46,372 nucleotides of DNA from Candidatus Jorgensenbacteria bacterium RIFCSPLOWO2_01_FULL_45_25b (GCA_001781035.1 MFKK01000008.1:1-46372); one strand, 5' to 3'; counted from the first letter of the stretch, positions 15,362-24,017 are shown. Program-made: numbers and translations. Notes: a model not told the origin generated them from the letters alone.

Positions 15362-15997
15362 ATGGAGATTATCCCATCGGTTAATTGCCCGGATATTTCC
15401 TGTGTTCGGGAGAGGTTTGAACAGATTGTTTCCTTTGGCGCCTCATGGGCGCATGTTGATGTTTCAAACGGGACGTTCGCGCCTCCTGTTACGTGGAATA
15501 ACCCGCATGAATTAATTTCTAATTCCAAACTTAACATTGAAGTTCATTTGATGGTTCAAGAACCGGAGAAATTTGTGCCGGATTGGGTTCAGGCCGGTGC
15601 CCGGAGAATTATTCTTCAGGTTGAGATGATTGACCGCGAACGGCTTTATGAAATTCTTGAGATGGTTCATGCGGATTGCGAGGTCGGTCTTTCGGTTTCT
15701 CTCCCCACGCCGATTGAGGAGGTGTTTCCTTATTTAGAGGAGATTCATTTTGTTCAGTGTCTCGCGGTTTCTCCCGGACTTTCCGGTCAGAAATTTCAGC
15801 ATGATACGTTAGATAAAATTCGCGTCCTTCTTCGGGAGGATGTGGATGTACTGGTTGAGATTGACGGAGGAGTTACGCCCGATGTCGCGCGGCTCGCGTA
15901 TGAGGCGGGAGCTCGCGTTGCTGTTTCTTCCTCTTATATTTTTACTAGTTCCGACCCGAAACTCGCGTATGCGCGCTTATCTGCGATTGGCGAATAG
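15362..15997 (+). CDS. rpe: Ribulose-phosphate 3-epimerase
   Basis: 211 residues of the (beta/alpha)8 epimerase family: IIPSVNCPD at the start, AHVDVSNGTFAP with the metal-binding His-x-Asp, NIEVHLMVQEPE, LAVSPGLSGQKF for phosphate binding, and VLVEIDGGVTPDVA. A few positions differ from textbook enzymes (SNG for MDG, SPGLSG for SPGFGG), as often seen in divergent CPR proteins. It converts ribulose 5-phosphate to xylulose 5-phosphate for the neighbouring transketolase. It starts 15 bp after rpiB. Confidence 0.9.
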   Translation: MEIIPSVNCPDISCVRERFEQIVSFGASWAHVDVSNGTFAPPVTWNNPHELISNSKLNIEVHLMVQEPEKFVPDWVQAGARRIILQVEMIDRERLYEILEMVHADCEVGLSVSLPTPIEEVFPYLEEIHFVQCLAVSPGLSGQKFQHDTLDKIRVLLREDVDVLVEIDGGVTPDVARLAYEAGARVAVSSSYIFTSSDPKLAYARLSAIGE

Positions 15998-16031
15998 AGA
16001 CCTATTTACAACATGGTACAATTAAATACAT

Positions 16032-16892
16032 ATGTCGTTGCATGACGAGAAGTTAAAATATTTGGAAGAGCTCGCGTATCAGATTCGGGAGGGAATTATT
16101 GAAACTCTCCTTCTTGCGGGTTCGGGGCACACCGCAGGACCTTTGGGAATGGCGGAAATTTTTACCGCGCTTTATTTTCATGTTTTGAAGCATGACCCGA
16201 AGAAGCCCGACTGGCCTTTTCGCGACCGGCTGATTTTGTCTAATGGACATATTTGTCCCGTACAATATGTGGCGCTCGCACAGGCGGGATATTTTTCGCC
16301 GGATGAATTAAAAACATTACGGAAGATTAATTCACGATTGCAAGGACATCCTCATCGCGGAAGCGTTCCTGGAGTTGAGACGACCTCTGGGCCCTTGGGG
16401 TCGGGTCTCGCGCAAGCCTGCGGAGTCGCGCTTGCTTTGCGTTTGGACGAGAAGAAGAGCCGTGTGTACTGCCTTACTTCCGACGGGGAGCATCAGGAGG
16501 GGAATCATTGGGAGGCTGTTCTTTTCGCGCGAAAGCACCGCTTGTCAAATCTTACGGTTTTTGTTGACCGGAATAATATTCAGATTGACGGAAATACGGA
16601 AGATGTGATGCCGCTGGATTCTCTTCGCGCGAAGTATGAGGCTTTTAACTGGAATACGCTTGAGATTGATGGGCATAACATTCGCGAGATTGTGGATGCG
16701 ACCCTTGAGGCGGAAGCGACTTGGGATAGGCCAACCGTTATTATCGCGCATACGATTCCCGGAAAGGGAGTGAGTTTTATGGAGAAGGATTATACGTGGC
16801 ATGGACGACCGCCGAAAGATAGAGAGGAGGCGGATAGGGCCTTACGGGAGATTCGAATGTTTCAAAGGGGAGTAAGGTTGGAGCATGAATAG
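16032..16892 (+). CDS. Transketolase, N-terminal (thiamine diphosphate-binding) subunit
   Basis: 286 residues. LSNGHICPVQYVALA, GPLGSGLAQACGVALA and the ThDP/Mg motif SDGEHQEGNHWEA with downstream DRNNIQIDG define the N-terminal half of a split transketolase. The partner half lies at 19305-20297, separated by a restriction-modification pair. A TACAAT box 9 nt before the ATG may give it its own leaderless promoter. It transfers two-carbon ketol units in the non-oxidative pentose-phosphate pathway, joining rpiB and rpe upstream. Confidence 0.94.
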   Translation: MSLHDEKLKYLEELAYQIREGIIETLLLAGSGHTAGPLGMAEIFTALYFHVLKHDPKKPDWPFRDRLILSNGHICPVQYVALAQAGYFSPDELKTLRKINSRLQGHPHRGSVPGVETTSGPLGSGLAQACGVALALRLDEKKSRVYCLTSDGEHQEGNHWEAVLFARKHRLSNLTVFVDRNNIQIDGNTEDVMPLDSLRAKYEAFNWNTLEIDGHNIREIVDATLEAEATWDRPTVIIAHTIPGKGVSFMEKDYTWHGRPPKDREEADRALREIRMFQRGVRLEHE

Positions 16893-16958
16893 TTAAAATT
16901 ACTAATGTGTTGAAACAAATAAAAAAATGTTACGAAGCAACGTGCGATTAATTAAATT

Positions 16959-18374
16959 ATGAATAGAGTTATTTTAGATCAACGAGTTAATGCAGAAATG
17001 ATTGATGGGCTAAAAAATAATACTCGAGCACTTCTGTCTTTTTTACAGAATCAAAATGAGGGAACAATTGTTTATGTTTTGGAAAAGTTGGGAAGGTTGA
17101 AAAATGGCTCTAGCAAGGAACCCTTACTAAGCTTATTAAATAGTCAGAACGAAAATATCAGAACATTATCAATAAAAAATCTTGCCAAAATAGGAGATAT
17201 TTCTCTTTTGCCCATTTTTGTTAAATATGCTCGTTCAGATGAGAGCACAGAAGTTAGGAGAGAATCTGTTTCTGCGGTCGGCAGATTAAGAAACGAAAAA
17301 GCAATTCCAGTCTTAATTGGATTTTTGAAAGATAATGATCCAAAGGTGGTAATGCAGGCAATTAGAGGATTACTTATATTTTCTCAAAGGGAAGAAGTTG
17401 AAGAAAAACTTAAAAAAATGATTAACCACCCAAACGAACTGATTAAGGAAGTAATTAGTAAAGAAATCAATGGAGTTAACTATGGTTCTAATAATAAGGA
17501 AAAGCATGATGAATTTCCAACTTTTTTAAAAAACACAATCGTTCAGGGCGATGTCATGGAAACATTAAATTATGTTCCAGATGAATCAGTTCACTTAACT
17601 TTTACTTCACCGCCCTATTATAATGCTAGAGATTACTCAATATATCAAAGTTACAATGAGTACTTAAATTTTTTAGAAAAAGTATTTAAAGAAATCCATC
17701 GAGTTACCAAAGAAGGAAGGTTTTTTGTCTTGAATACTTCGCCAATTATTATCCCAAGAATAAGTCGCGCCCACTCAAGCAAAAGATACCCCATTCCATA
17801 CGATGTTCATCCAATTTTGATAAAAATGGGGTGGGAATTTATTGATGATATTGTGTGGGTAAAGCCAGAAGCAAGTGTAAAAAATAGAAATGCGGGTTTT
17901 TTGCAACACAGAAAACCATTAGGATATAAACCAAACGCTGTTTCAGAAATGATAATGGTTTATAGAAAAAAGACCGATAAGTTAATTGATTGGAATATAG
18001 GCCAATATAATTGGGATAAAGTTAAAAAAAGTAAAGTTGCAGATAAGTATGAGACAACAAATATTTGGCACATTGGTCCCGCTTTTGATAGGGTGCATAG
18101 TGCAGTTTTCCCGATAGAGCTGTGTAATAAGGTTATTACATATTATTCATTTGTAGAAGATTTAATTTTTGACCCTTTTGCGGGAAGTGGGACGCTAGGT
18201 CTGGCAGCTGTTAATTTAAATAGACATTTCTTTTTGACGGAAAAAGAATCAAAGTATATTAATAGAATGAAAGAAGATTTAATTAAGGGAAGGAGGCTGT
18301 TTGATTCAAAAAACGGTCAGCCAAATTTTGTAGATATTAAAAATTTTATATCCTTAACTAAAGAAACAGTATGA
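16959..18374 (+). CDS. Type II DNA methyltransferase with an N-terminal HEAT-repeat domain
   Basis: 471 residues. Residues ~35-165 are HEAT/armadillo-like helical repeats (LLSLLNSQNENIRTLSIKNL, then EVRRESVSAVGRL). Residues ~185-455 are an amino-methyltransferase with catalytic TSPPYYNARDYS and SAM motif DPFAGSGTLGLAAVNL. The TSPPY form favours N4-cytosine methylation. Its codon use is far more AT-rich than the flanking transketolase genes, which points to transfer. The TGA overlaps the ATG of the endonuclease gene (ATGA). The HEAT domain may add DNA or protein contacts; its role is unknown. Confidence 0.9.
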   Translation: MNRVILDQRVNAEMIDGLKNNTRALLSFLQNQNEGTIVYVLEKLGRLKNGSSKEPLLSLLNSQNENIRTLSIKNLAKIGDISLLPIFVKYARSDESTEVRRESVSAVGRLRNEKAIPVLIGFLKDNDPKVVMQAIRGLLIFSQREEVEEKLKKMINHPNELIKEVISKEINGVNYGSNNKEKHDEFPTFLKNTIVQGDVMETLNYVPDESVHLTFTSPPYYNARDYSIYQSYNEYLNFLEKVFKEIHRVTKEGRFFVLNTSPIIIPRISRAHSSKRYPIPYDVHPILIKMGWEFIDDIVWVKPEASVKNRNAGFLQHRKPLGYKPNAVSEMIMVYRKKTDKLIDWNIGQYNWDKVKKSKVADKYETTNIWHIGPAFDRVHSAVFPIELCNKVITYYSFVEDLIFDPFAGSGTLGLAAVNLNRHFFLTEKESKYINRMKEDLIKGRRLFDSKNGQPNFVDIKNFISLTKETV

Positions 18375-19282
18375 CAATAACAGAACAAGTTGCAAAAAAT
18401 ATAATTAGAAAGTTACTAAAGGGAAAGGACTATAGGATTGAAGTCATAACACTTATTAACGCCGAGTTTTTGCAATTCTCTGTTAATTTTTTTAAGAAAA
18501 TTATTAATGCAAAGCTTAAAAACAAAGGCATAACAGTAGATTGGTATAAAAAGGAATTTCTTAATCCAAATTTACCGATTCGAGACATTACAATCAATTC
18601 GGGATTAAACGAAAAGACAATCCACAACATGTTTAATTCCTCAACAAAGGAAATTGTGATTGATGCTTCAAACGAACATTATGACACTCTTTATGAGGTA
18701 ATTAAAAACCTTGTAGACGCGGAGCATGATCTTGACCTTACTTTAACGATTAAATTTAAAGGAGTGAGCGTTGATTTAGATGTTAGCGAGAGTCTAATCG
18801 TGATAAACACATTGGCAGTAAAAAGATCTGCATTGAGAGGCGGTTTGTGGAGCACTGCTGGCAAAAGAGTTGAAAAACCTTTAATGCAAACTCTCTGCAA
18901 ATTATATGGTATCTCTGGTAATAATTATTCCTTAAAAATAAAAGGCAAAGAAATTAAGGAAGATGATTTTGAAAGAGAGATAGATTTTTATTTAGTTGAG
19001 AACAAAAATCAACATAAGTGTGAGGTTAAATTAATGGGTAGTGGTAACCCAGAAGGTGCCGATGCGGTCATTGCAAGAGATAGTAAGGTTTTTGTGGCAG
19101 ACAAACTTTCAGATACAAACAAAAAGCAATTAAATAGCCGAAAAGTTGAATGGGTTGAATTAAGAAGCGATGTTGGATTTAAAAGATTTGAAACAATTTT
19201 AGATCATCTCAAAATACCACACGAAAAACTACCTGAAAATATTGATAAAAAATTAGAAAAGGTGTTTAAGGAAATTTTTTAA
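18371..19282 (+). CDS. Restriction endonuclease, probably CfrBI family
   Basis: 303 residues, AT-rich like its partner and overlapping it by four bases. The central ESLIVINTLAVKRSALRGGLW followed by STAGKRVEKPLMQTLC matches my memory of the CfrBI restriction-enzyme family, whose methyltransferases are N4-cytosine enzymes. A candidate PD-(D/E)xK core is FEREIDFYLVENKNQHKCEVK (Asp and Glu-x-Lys). If the family is right, recognition of CCWWGG or a related site is possible, but specificity within the family cannot be read from sequence. Family assignment is from recall, not a search. Confidence 0.75.
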   Translation: MTITEQVAKNIIRKLLKGKDYRIEVITLINAEFLQFSVNFFKKIINAKLKNKGITVDWYKKEFLNPNLPIRDITINSGLNEKTIHNMFNSSTKEIVIDASNEHYDTLYEVIKNLVDAEHDLDLTLTIKFKGVSVDLDVSESLIVINTLAVKRSALRGGLWSTAGKRVEKPLMQTLCKLYGISGNNYSLKIKGKEIKEDDFEREIDFYLVENKNQHKCEVKLMGSGNPEGADAVIARDSKVFVADKLSDTNKKQLNSRKVEWVELRSDVGFKRFETILDHLKIPHEKLPENIDKKLEKVFKEIF

Positions 19283-19304
19283 CTATGAAAAAGAAATAGG
19301 TTGT

Positions 19305-20297
19305 ATGATTAATCCAAAGGTAAAACTAAACAAAAAGATTTTTGAGGCGGACATTTCTCAGTCTCCGATTCGCGACGGGTATGGGGACGGTCTGCTTTTT
19401 CTTGGAAAGGAGAATCCAAATGTTGTCGCGCTTTGTGCCGATTTGAAAGAATCCACGCGGGTTGAGGCGTTCGCGAAGGCATATCCGAATCGGTTTTTTG
19501 AGTGCGGAGTTTCCGAGCAGGCGATGGTGACGGTTGCCGCGGGCTTGGGAATTTCGGGGAAGATTCCCTTTATCTCGTCATACGCTACGTTTTCACCTGG
19601 TAGAAATTGGGAACAGATACGGACGACTGTGGCTTATAACGATTCAAACGTGAAGATTGCGGGACATCACGCGGGTATCTCAGTTGGACCCGACGGAGCG
19701 ACTCATCAGGCGTTGGAAGATATCGCGATTATGCGCGCGCTTCCGAACATGAGAGTTATTGTTCCGTGCGACGCGATTGAGGCGAGGAAGGCGACCATAC
19801 AGGTGGCGCATCTTTGGGGGCCTTGTTACTTGCGGTTTCAGCGGGAAAAGACTCCTCTTTTTACAACAGACGAGACGCCATTTGTTTCGGGTAGAGCGGA
19901 GGTGTTTTGGCAGTCGCGTGGAGCGATCGCGACAATTATCGCGTGTGGCGCGATGGTTTATATCGCTCTTCGCGCCGCGGAGGAGCTCAAAAAGGAAAAG
20001 ATAGGAGTTGTCGTTTTGAACAATCACACTATAAAGCCGATTGACGAGAAGACGATTATAAAATTTGCGAAGGCGACGGGAGCCGTTGTTACGGTTGAGG
20101 AGCATCAAGTTGCGGGAGGGCTTGGCGGGGCGGTCGCGGAACTTCTTGTCGCGAAACACCCCGTTCCTATGGAATTTGTCGGGATGGAGGATTCGTTTGG
20201 AGAGTCGGGGAAACCAAACGAGCTTTTGAAGAAGTATGGAATGGACGTTTTGGATATTGTGAAGGCGGTGAAAAAGACCTTGAAACGTCGAGAATAA
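19305..20297 (+). CDS. Transketolase, C-terminal subunit
   Basis: 330 residues. The pyrimidine-binding domain begins ~residue 22 (RDGYGDGLLFLGKENPNVVALCADL) and includes FECGVSEQAMVTVAAGLG with the catalytic glutamate; the C-terminal transketolase domain begins near residue 200. It completes the enzyme whose other half is at 16032-16892. Codon use returns to the GC-richer host style immediately at this gene. A palindrome that also serves the converging transposase gene begins three bases before its stop codon. Confidence 0.94.
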   Translation: MINPKVKLNKKIFEADISQSPIRDGYGDGLLFLGKENPNVVALCADLKESTRVEAFAKAYPNRFFECGVSEQAMVTVAAGLGISGKIPFISSYATFSPGRNWEQIRTTVAYNDSNVKIAGHHAGISVGPDGATHQALEDIAIMRALPNMRVIVPCDAIEARKATIQVAHLWGPCYLRFQREKTPLFTTDETPFVSGRAEVFWQSRGAIATIIACGAMVYIALRAAEELKKEKIGVVVLNNHTIKPIDEKTIIKFAKATGAVVTVEEHQVAGGLGGAVAELLVAKHPVPMEFVGMEDSFGESGKPNELLKKYGMDVLDIVKAVKKTLKRRE

Positions 20298-20326
20298 CTT
20301 ACGAGTTACGATCTCGTAAGTTATTC
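20292..20326. repeat. REP-like palindrome, copy 1 (also a likely bidirectional terminator)
   Basis: GAATAACTTACGAG and its perfect complement CTCGTAAGTTATTC flank the loop TTACGAT. It spans the stop codons of the transketolase subunit (+) and the transposase (-). It shares the core ACGAGTTACGATCTCGTAAG with copies at 21034 and 31523. Confidence 0.9.
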
Positions 20327-21016
20327 GAGAAGGGCGCTCTTTTCCAATGACGACGCGCCTCTTTCTTTTAACCAATCAAATACTTTTTTCTCATACTCCG
20401 AGCCCTTTCCAATTATTTCTTCAAGGAAGTTTGTTTCTATGACTAATGGAAAATTTTTCTTTCCCGCGTAATCTAGATAACTACTCCACCGATATGAGTT
20501 TAAAAACTCAACAGTTTTTTTGTGATTTTGAATTTCCTTATTTCTCCAGTTTGGTTCTATCATATCGAGAGGATTGAGGTGAATATAATAAGGGAGATGA
20601 ATTAGATGCGAGTCGTCTTTTACATGAACGGCCTTGAACCGTCCCTGAAAGAGAGTTCCAGACCGTTCGTTTTTTAGATTAAAATACATGGCGTATCCTA
20701 TCCCGATTTTTTTCATAAATTCTGATACGCCATTGTCTTCAATTTGCTCAAGAAGGAGATGAAAATGGTTTGGCATGAGACAGAAGGCGTGAATTTTTAC
20801 CAGAGGTTTTCGTTCGCGGTTATCTTCCTTAAAATTATGAGATCGTAACTCGTAAGATTTGTAGTAGATGTTTTCGGCGAGGGCGATGTCGTTGAATTCA
20901 AACAGATTGTGAACCATTCGGAAATGATCTCCTTTATCAAGAAAGATTTTTCTCTTTTCGACACCTCGGTTATAGACGTGATACAGGTTGTTGTTGGCGA
21001 ATTTTGGCCTTTTCAT
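20321..21016 (-). CDS. REP-associated tyrosine transposase (RAYT, IS200/Y1 type)
   Basis: 231 residues of the Y1 HUH transposase family. Motifs: LYHVYNRGVEKRKIF at the N-terminus, the HUH pair in CLMPNHFHLLLEQ, the catalytic-tyrosine helix GYAMYFNLKNERSGTLFQGR, and YRWSSYLDY near the end. Family members nick single-stranded DNA at palindromes through a 5'-phosphotyrosine. Palindromes of one family bracket the gene and part of the same repeat is built into its coding sequence (SYELRSHN, 20835-20858). The frame is intact, so the enzyme may be active or domesticated. Confidence 0.93.
   Translation of the reverse strand: MKRPKFANNNLYHVYNRGVEKRKIFLDKGDHFRMVHNLFEFNDIALAENIYYKSYELRSHNFKEDNRERKPLVKIHAFCLMPNHFHLLLEQIEDNGVSEFMKKIGIGYAMYFNLKNERSGTLFQGRFKAVHVKDDSHLIHLPYYIHLNPLDMIEPNWRNKEIQNHKKTVEFLNSYRWSSYLDYAGKKNFPLVIETNFLEEIIGKGSEYEKKVFDWLKERGASSLEKSALLE
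20835..20858. repeat. REP-like half element inside the RAYT coding sequence
   Basis: The 21-base core TTATGAGATCGTAACTCGTAA is identical to one arm of the palindrome at 21034-21085. In the minus-strand gene it encodes SYELRSHN in frame, in a region where RAYT length varies. Confidence 0.85.
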
Positions 21017-21033
21017 AGTAGGTTTATTATATC

Positions 21034-21085
21034 ATCTTATGAGATCGTAACTCGTAAAACTTTACGAGTTACGATCTCATAAGAT
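21034..21085. repeat. REP-like palindrome, copy 2, upstream of the RAYT gene
   Basis: Two perfect 25-base arms (starting ATCTTATGAGATCG) are separated by two bases. It lies between the divergent RAYT and pfkB-family genes, overlapping the pfkB promoter region. Confidence 0.95.
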
Positions 21086-21086
21086 T

Positions 21087-21114
21087 TTGCGAATGCGGGA
21101 ATTTGGGGTATAAT
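21087..21114 (+). promoter_or_regulatory. Promoter of the PfkB-family kinase gene
   Basis: TTGCGA (21087-21092), 16-bp spacer, TATAAT (21109-21114), then 8 nt to the ATG at 21123: a leaderless arrangement. The -35 box starts one base after the REP palindrome ends. Confidence 0.65.
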
Positions 21115-21122
21115 GCTTATAT

Positions 21123-22127
21123 ATGTTTGATGTCATAACTATCGGGACGGCGACGAGGGACGTATTCTTGACGAGTGGAGAATTTCGGGTTTTGAAAGAC
21201 CCGGAGCATTTAGAGAAGCTTGGATTTCCGACCGCGGAGGCTGAATGCTTCGCGCTTGGAGGGAAGGTTGAAGTTGAGTCTCCGTTTTTCACGACGGGAG
21301 GGGGCGCTTTGAATGCCGCTGTTACGTTTTCGCGCGCCGGTTTGAAGACGGGCGCGGTTTTTAAGATTGGAAAGGATGAGATTGGGAGGGACCTTTTGTC
21401 TGATATTAAAAAGGAGAACGTTTTGTCTATTCCCGCTTATGACAAGTCTCTTTGTACCGCTTACTCAACCATTATTTTGAATAAAACCGGAGAACGAACT
21501 GTATTAGTTTATCGAGGCGCCTCTAACTCGTTGGAGAAGCGAGATGTTCCTCTTTCCAAGCTTCGCGCGAAATGGGCGTATGTTGTTTCCGGCTATACAT
21601 CACTCTCTCTTATGGAGCAGGTTTTTTCGTCCTTAAAGAAACAGGGGGCTTCCATCGCGCTTAGCCCATCAAAGCATTATGCTCAACTCGGGCACCAAAA
21701 GCTGAAGGCTGTGTTGCGATACGTTGACCTTTTAATCATGAATCGCGAGGAGGCGGCGGCGTTTACGCGGGAGGAGTATAATCGCGAGAAGAAGATTTTT
21801 AAGAAATTTGATGAAATTGTTCGCGGAATCGCCATTATGACCGATGGGGAGCGGGGAGCGTATGTTTCCGATGGGAGGTATTTGTATCGTTCGGGAGTGT
21901 TTAAGGAGAAGAAGCTTGTTGACCGGACGGGAGCGGGAGACGCTTTTGGCTCTGGTTTTGTCGCGGGACTTATTGAGAAGAATGATATTTCGTACGCTCT
22001 TCGTTTTGCCACGGCGAACGCGACTTCTGTGGTTGAGCATATCGGAGCGCAAGCTGGAATTTTAAAGAAGAAGGACTTCCAGAATAAGCGGTGGGGGTAT
22101 CTTGATTTGGACGTGGAACCGCTTTAA
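21123..22127 (+). CDS. PfkB/ribokinase-family sugar or nucleoside kinase
   Basis: 334 residues. PfkB signature 1 is TTGGGALNAAVTFSRAGLK with FKIGKDEIGRDL, and signature 2 is VDRTGAGDAFGSGFVAGL, which holds the anion hole and catalytic aspartate. An ATP-dependent phosphotransfer to a sugar or nucleoside is expected; the substrate cannot be assigned. It is transcribed from its own promoter next to the RAYT palindrome, and an unknown gene follows after about 60 bp of repeat-like sequence (AAGCTAGAATTTAGAAC). Confidence 0.93.
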   Translation: MFDVITIGTATRDVFLTSGEFRVLKDPEHLEKLGFPTAEAECFALGGKVEVESPFFTTGGGALNAAVTFSRAGLKTGAVFKIGKDEIGRDLLSDIKKENVLSIPAYDKSLCTAYSTIILNKTGERTVLVYRGASNSLEKRDVPLSKLRAKWAYVVSGYTSLSLMEQVFSSLKKQGASIALSPSKHYAQLGHQKLKAVLRYVDLLIMNREEAAAFTREEYNREKKIFKKFDEIVRGIAIMTDGERGAYVSDGRYLYRSGVFKEKKLVDRTGAGDAFGSGFVAGLIEKNDISYALRFATANATSVVEHIGAQAGILKKKDFQNKRWGYLDLDVEPL

Positions 22128-22186
22128 TTAGAAGCTAGAATTTAGAACATAGAATCTAGAAAACGGAAAGTAGAGAATAAATTTTT

Positions 22187-23467
22187 ATGGGTCAGGTGCA
22201 TGAAAAATTAGCTCGCATATTGCGGACTGATAAAGATACTATCATCAACATTGACAAGAGATTGTCGGAGGTTACGGGAAAGAAAGGAATTATTGAGAAG
22301 ATTATCTCGGAGAAAGAGAGGCGCATCGCGGAGCATCTTCAAATTTTCGGATTATCCCCAGCCGCTTCTCCGAGAGATGTTTTTCAGTCGCTTATAAAAA
22401 AAGTGGAGGCGGATGAGGAGTTTTTGAAGGTTGTGTTTGGAAATCCAGATTCTTCCCGACCAGAGGGTTTGGCGCGTATATTAGAGATTATTCGCGGTGT
22501 TGTTGGCCCAACGAAGGGATTTTTTTTGAAGGAAGAGAAGGCGCGCGAGTTTTTAACTAAGGAACCCCCGAAGAAGGTGATGGAGTATCTTGGTTATTCT
22601 TCCTCCGAGGCGATGCTGGGGAAGGAGAACTTGTTTGAGGTGTATAGCGCGCTTCGGTTTGTTGAGGATTCGGAATGGATGAACGGCGTGTTTTTTAAGC
22701 AGTATGAGGCGCTTACGCCGGACGATTTTGAGGAGCGGGAGATTCGTCTTCAGGTTTTGGATATAAAGTGGCTTCGTTCCGCGGAGCATTTTTTGACTCA
22801 TAAGCTTCATAATATTTCCCATCTTAAGGAAATGGGGGTTGTGTTTGTTATTCCCGCCACGTTTGGAATTTCGGGAGAGATTCTTCGGATGACGAGTTTG
22901 ATTTTTCACTATCTTTCGGAGGTTCCGTATTATTCGGATATGTTTCGTAGAATCGCAAAGATGCCGACGGGCGAGAAGAGTTCTTTTGGCTCAAATCTTA
23001 TCTCTCTTCTTCGGGGAGATGTTATTGACCGAAATCCTTCCGATAACAACTTTGAGGGCGGGCGGATGTTTTGGCTTGTGATTCAGCGATATCTCGCGAA
23101 AGATGACCAAAACGACTGGCGGCTTTTTGTTCCCCACATTAATCCGGAAGCGATTCACTGGCTTCGCGCGGAGGAACATTTAGTTGAGGTTGGGAAGAAG
23201 TTTCAGGGAGTTTCTCGCGGATTGGATTTTTGGCTGAATATGGATTGGGTTGGGGATTTTTTTCGCGATGATGATGGAAATGACATCTTAATCAGTTTTG
23301 ACCTTGTGGATACGGTGATGAGTTTGGTGAAAAAGAAGGAACATATAAAATTTTTGTATCATCATGAGGAGGCTTTGTGGAACAAGATATTTATGGAATA
23401 TTTCGGGCGGGAGAAACTTGTGGCGTACTCGCAGGAACATTTGCTTAAGGGATATGTTGAGATATAG
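22187..23467 (+). CDS. Unknown soluble protein of 426 residues
   Basis: No signal peptide, membrane helix or family motif I recognise. The first ~90 residues are charged and helical (KLARILRTDKDTIINIDKRL). The C-terminal two thirds are richer in aromatic residues (HYLSEVPYYSDMFRRIAKMP, FWLNMDWVGDFFRDDDGN), which suggests a compact globular domain. Base composition matches neighbouring host genes and the frame is intact, so it is a real gene. It sits between a PfkB kinase and a response regulator with no clear link to either. Confidence 0.75.
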   Translation: MGQVHEKLARILRTDKDTIINIDKRLSEVTGKKGIIEKIISEKERRIAEHLQIFGLSPAASPRDVFQSLIKKVEADEEFLKVVFGNPDSSRPEGLARILEIIRGVVGPTKGFFLKEEKAREFLTKEPPKKVMEYLGYSSSEAMLGKENLFEVYSALRFVEDSEWMNGVFFKQYEALTPDDFEEREIRLQVLDIKWLRSAEHFLTHKLHNISHLKEMGVVFVIPATFGISGEILRMTSLIFHYLSEVPYYSDMFRRIAKMPTGEKSSFGSNLISLLRGDVIDRNPSDNNFEGGRMFWLVIQRYLAKDDQNDWRLFVPHINPEAIHWLRAEEHLVEVGKKFQGVSRGLDFWLNMDWVGDFFRDDDGNDILISFDLVDTVMSLVKKKEHIKFLYHHEEALWNKIFMEYFGREKLVAYSQEHLLKGYVEI

Positions 23468-23609
23468 CTCAAGTTTGCAAGTTTATAAGTTGGTAAGTTT
23501 TTTTGCAAGCAAAAATGAAGGATTAAAGATTAAGGATTAAAGAACTGTTGCGGAAATGTTTCTTTTCTAAACTTTTTTGCCTGTAAAAGTTTTTCTTTTT
23601 TGGTTGTGT

Positions 23610-23615
23610 TATAAT
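23610..23615 (+). promoter_or_regulatory. TATAAT box 6 nt before a response-regulator start
   Basis: TATAAT is followed by GTGTTC and the ATG at 23622, predicting a leaderless mRNA. No strong -35 element. Confidence 0.55.
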
Positions 23616-23621
23616 GTGTTC

Positions 23622-24017
23622 ATGGAGACAAAAACGGGCGCTCGGGTTCTTATTGTGGATGATGATGTTGAATTTACGCGTATATTAGCGGATAAGCTTG
23701 AAAGCGAGGGATTTTCCGCGCTTCTTGCGCATGACGGAAATCAGTGTATTCTGACAACTGAAGAGAGTAATCCCGACTTAATTCTTCTTGATTTAAAGAT
23801 GCCTAATATGGATGGAGCCGACACTCTTAGAGAATTGGGAAAGAAATCCGCTACCAAAGACATTCCTGTTATTATTCTTACTTCGTATAATCAAGATGAG
23901 CCGGTTAAGCTTGATGCAGAAACCGCGAGGAAGCTTGGGGCGATCGGTTTTTTGGAGAAGGGCGCCGATTTGGGAGAGGTTGTGCGTCGGGCTCGGGAGG
24001 CGCTTGATATGTTGTAA
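23622..24017 (+). CDS. Single-domain response regulator
   Basis: 131 residues from the ATG at 23622; the longer ORF runs through the promoter. A complete receiver domain: acidic pair in VLIVDDDVEF, phospho-acceptor Asp in LILLDLKMPNMDG, Thr/Ser in VIILTSYN, and Lys in GFLEKGADL. There is no output domain, so it must act through a partner. The nearest sensor kinase in the window is at 29870, and two more receiver domains lie downstream of that kinase. Confidence 0.93.
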   Translation: METKTGARVLIVDDDVEFTRILADKLESEGFSALLAHDGNQCILTTEESNPDLILLDLKMPNMDGADTLRELGKKSATKDIPVIILTSYNQDEPVKLDAETARKLGAIGFLEKGADLGEVVRRAREALDML

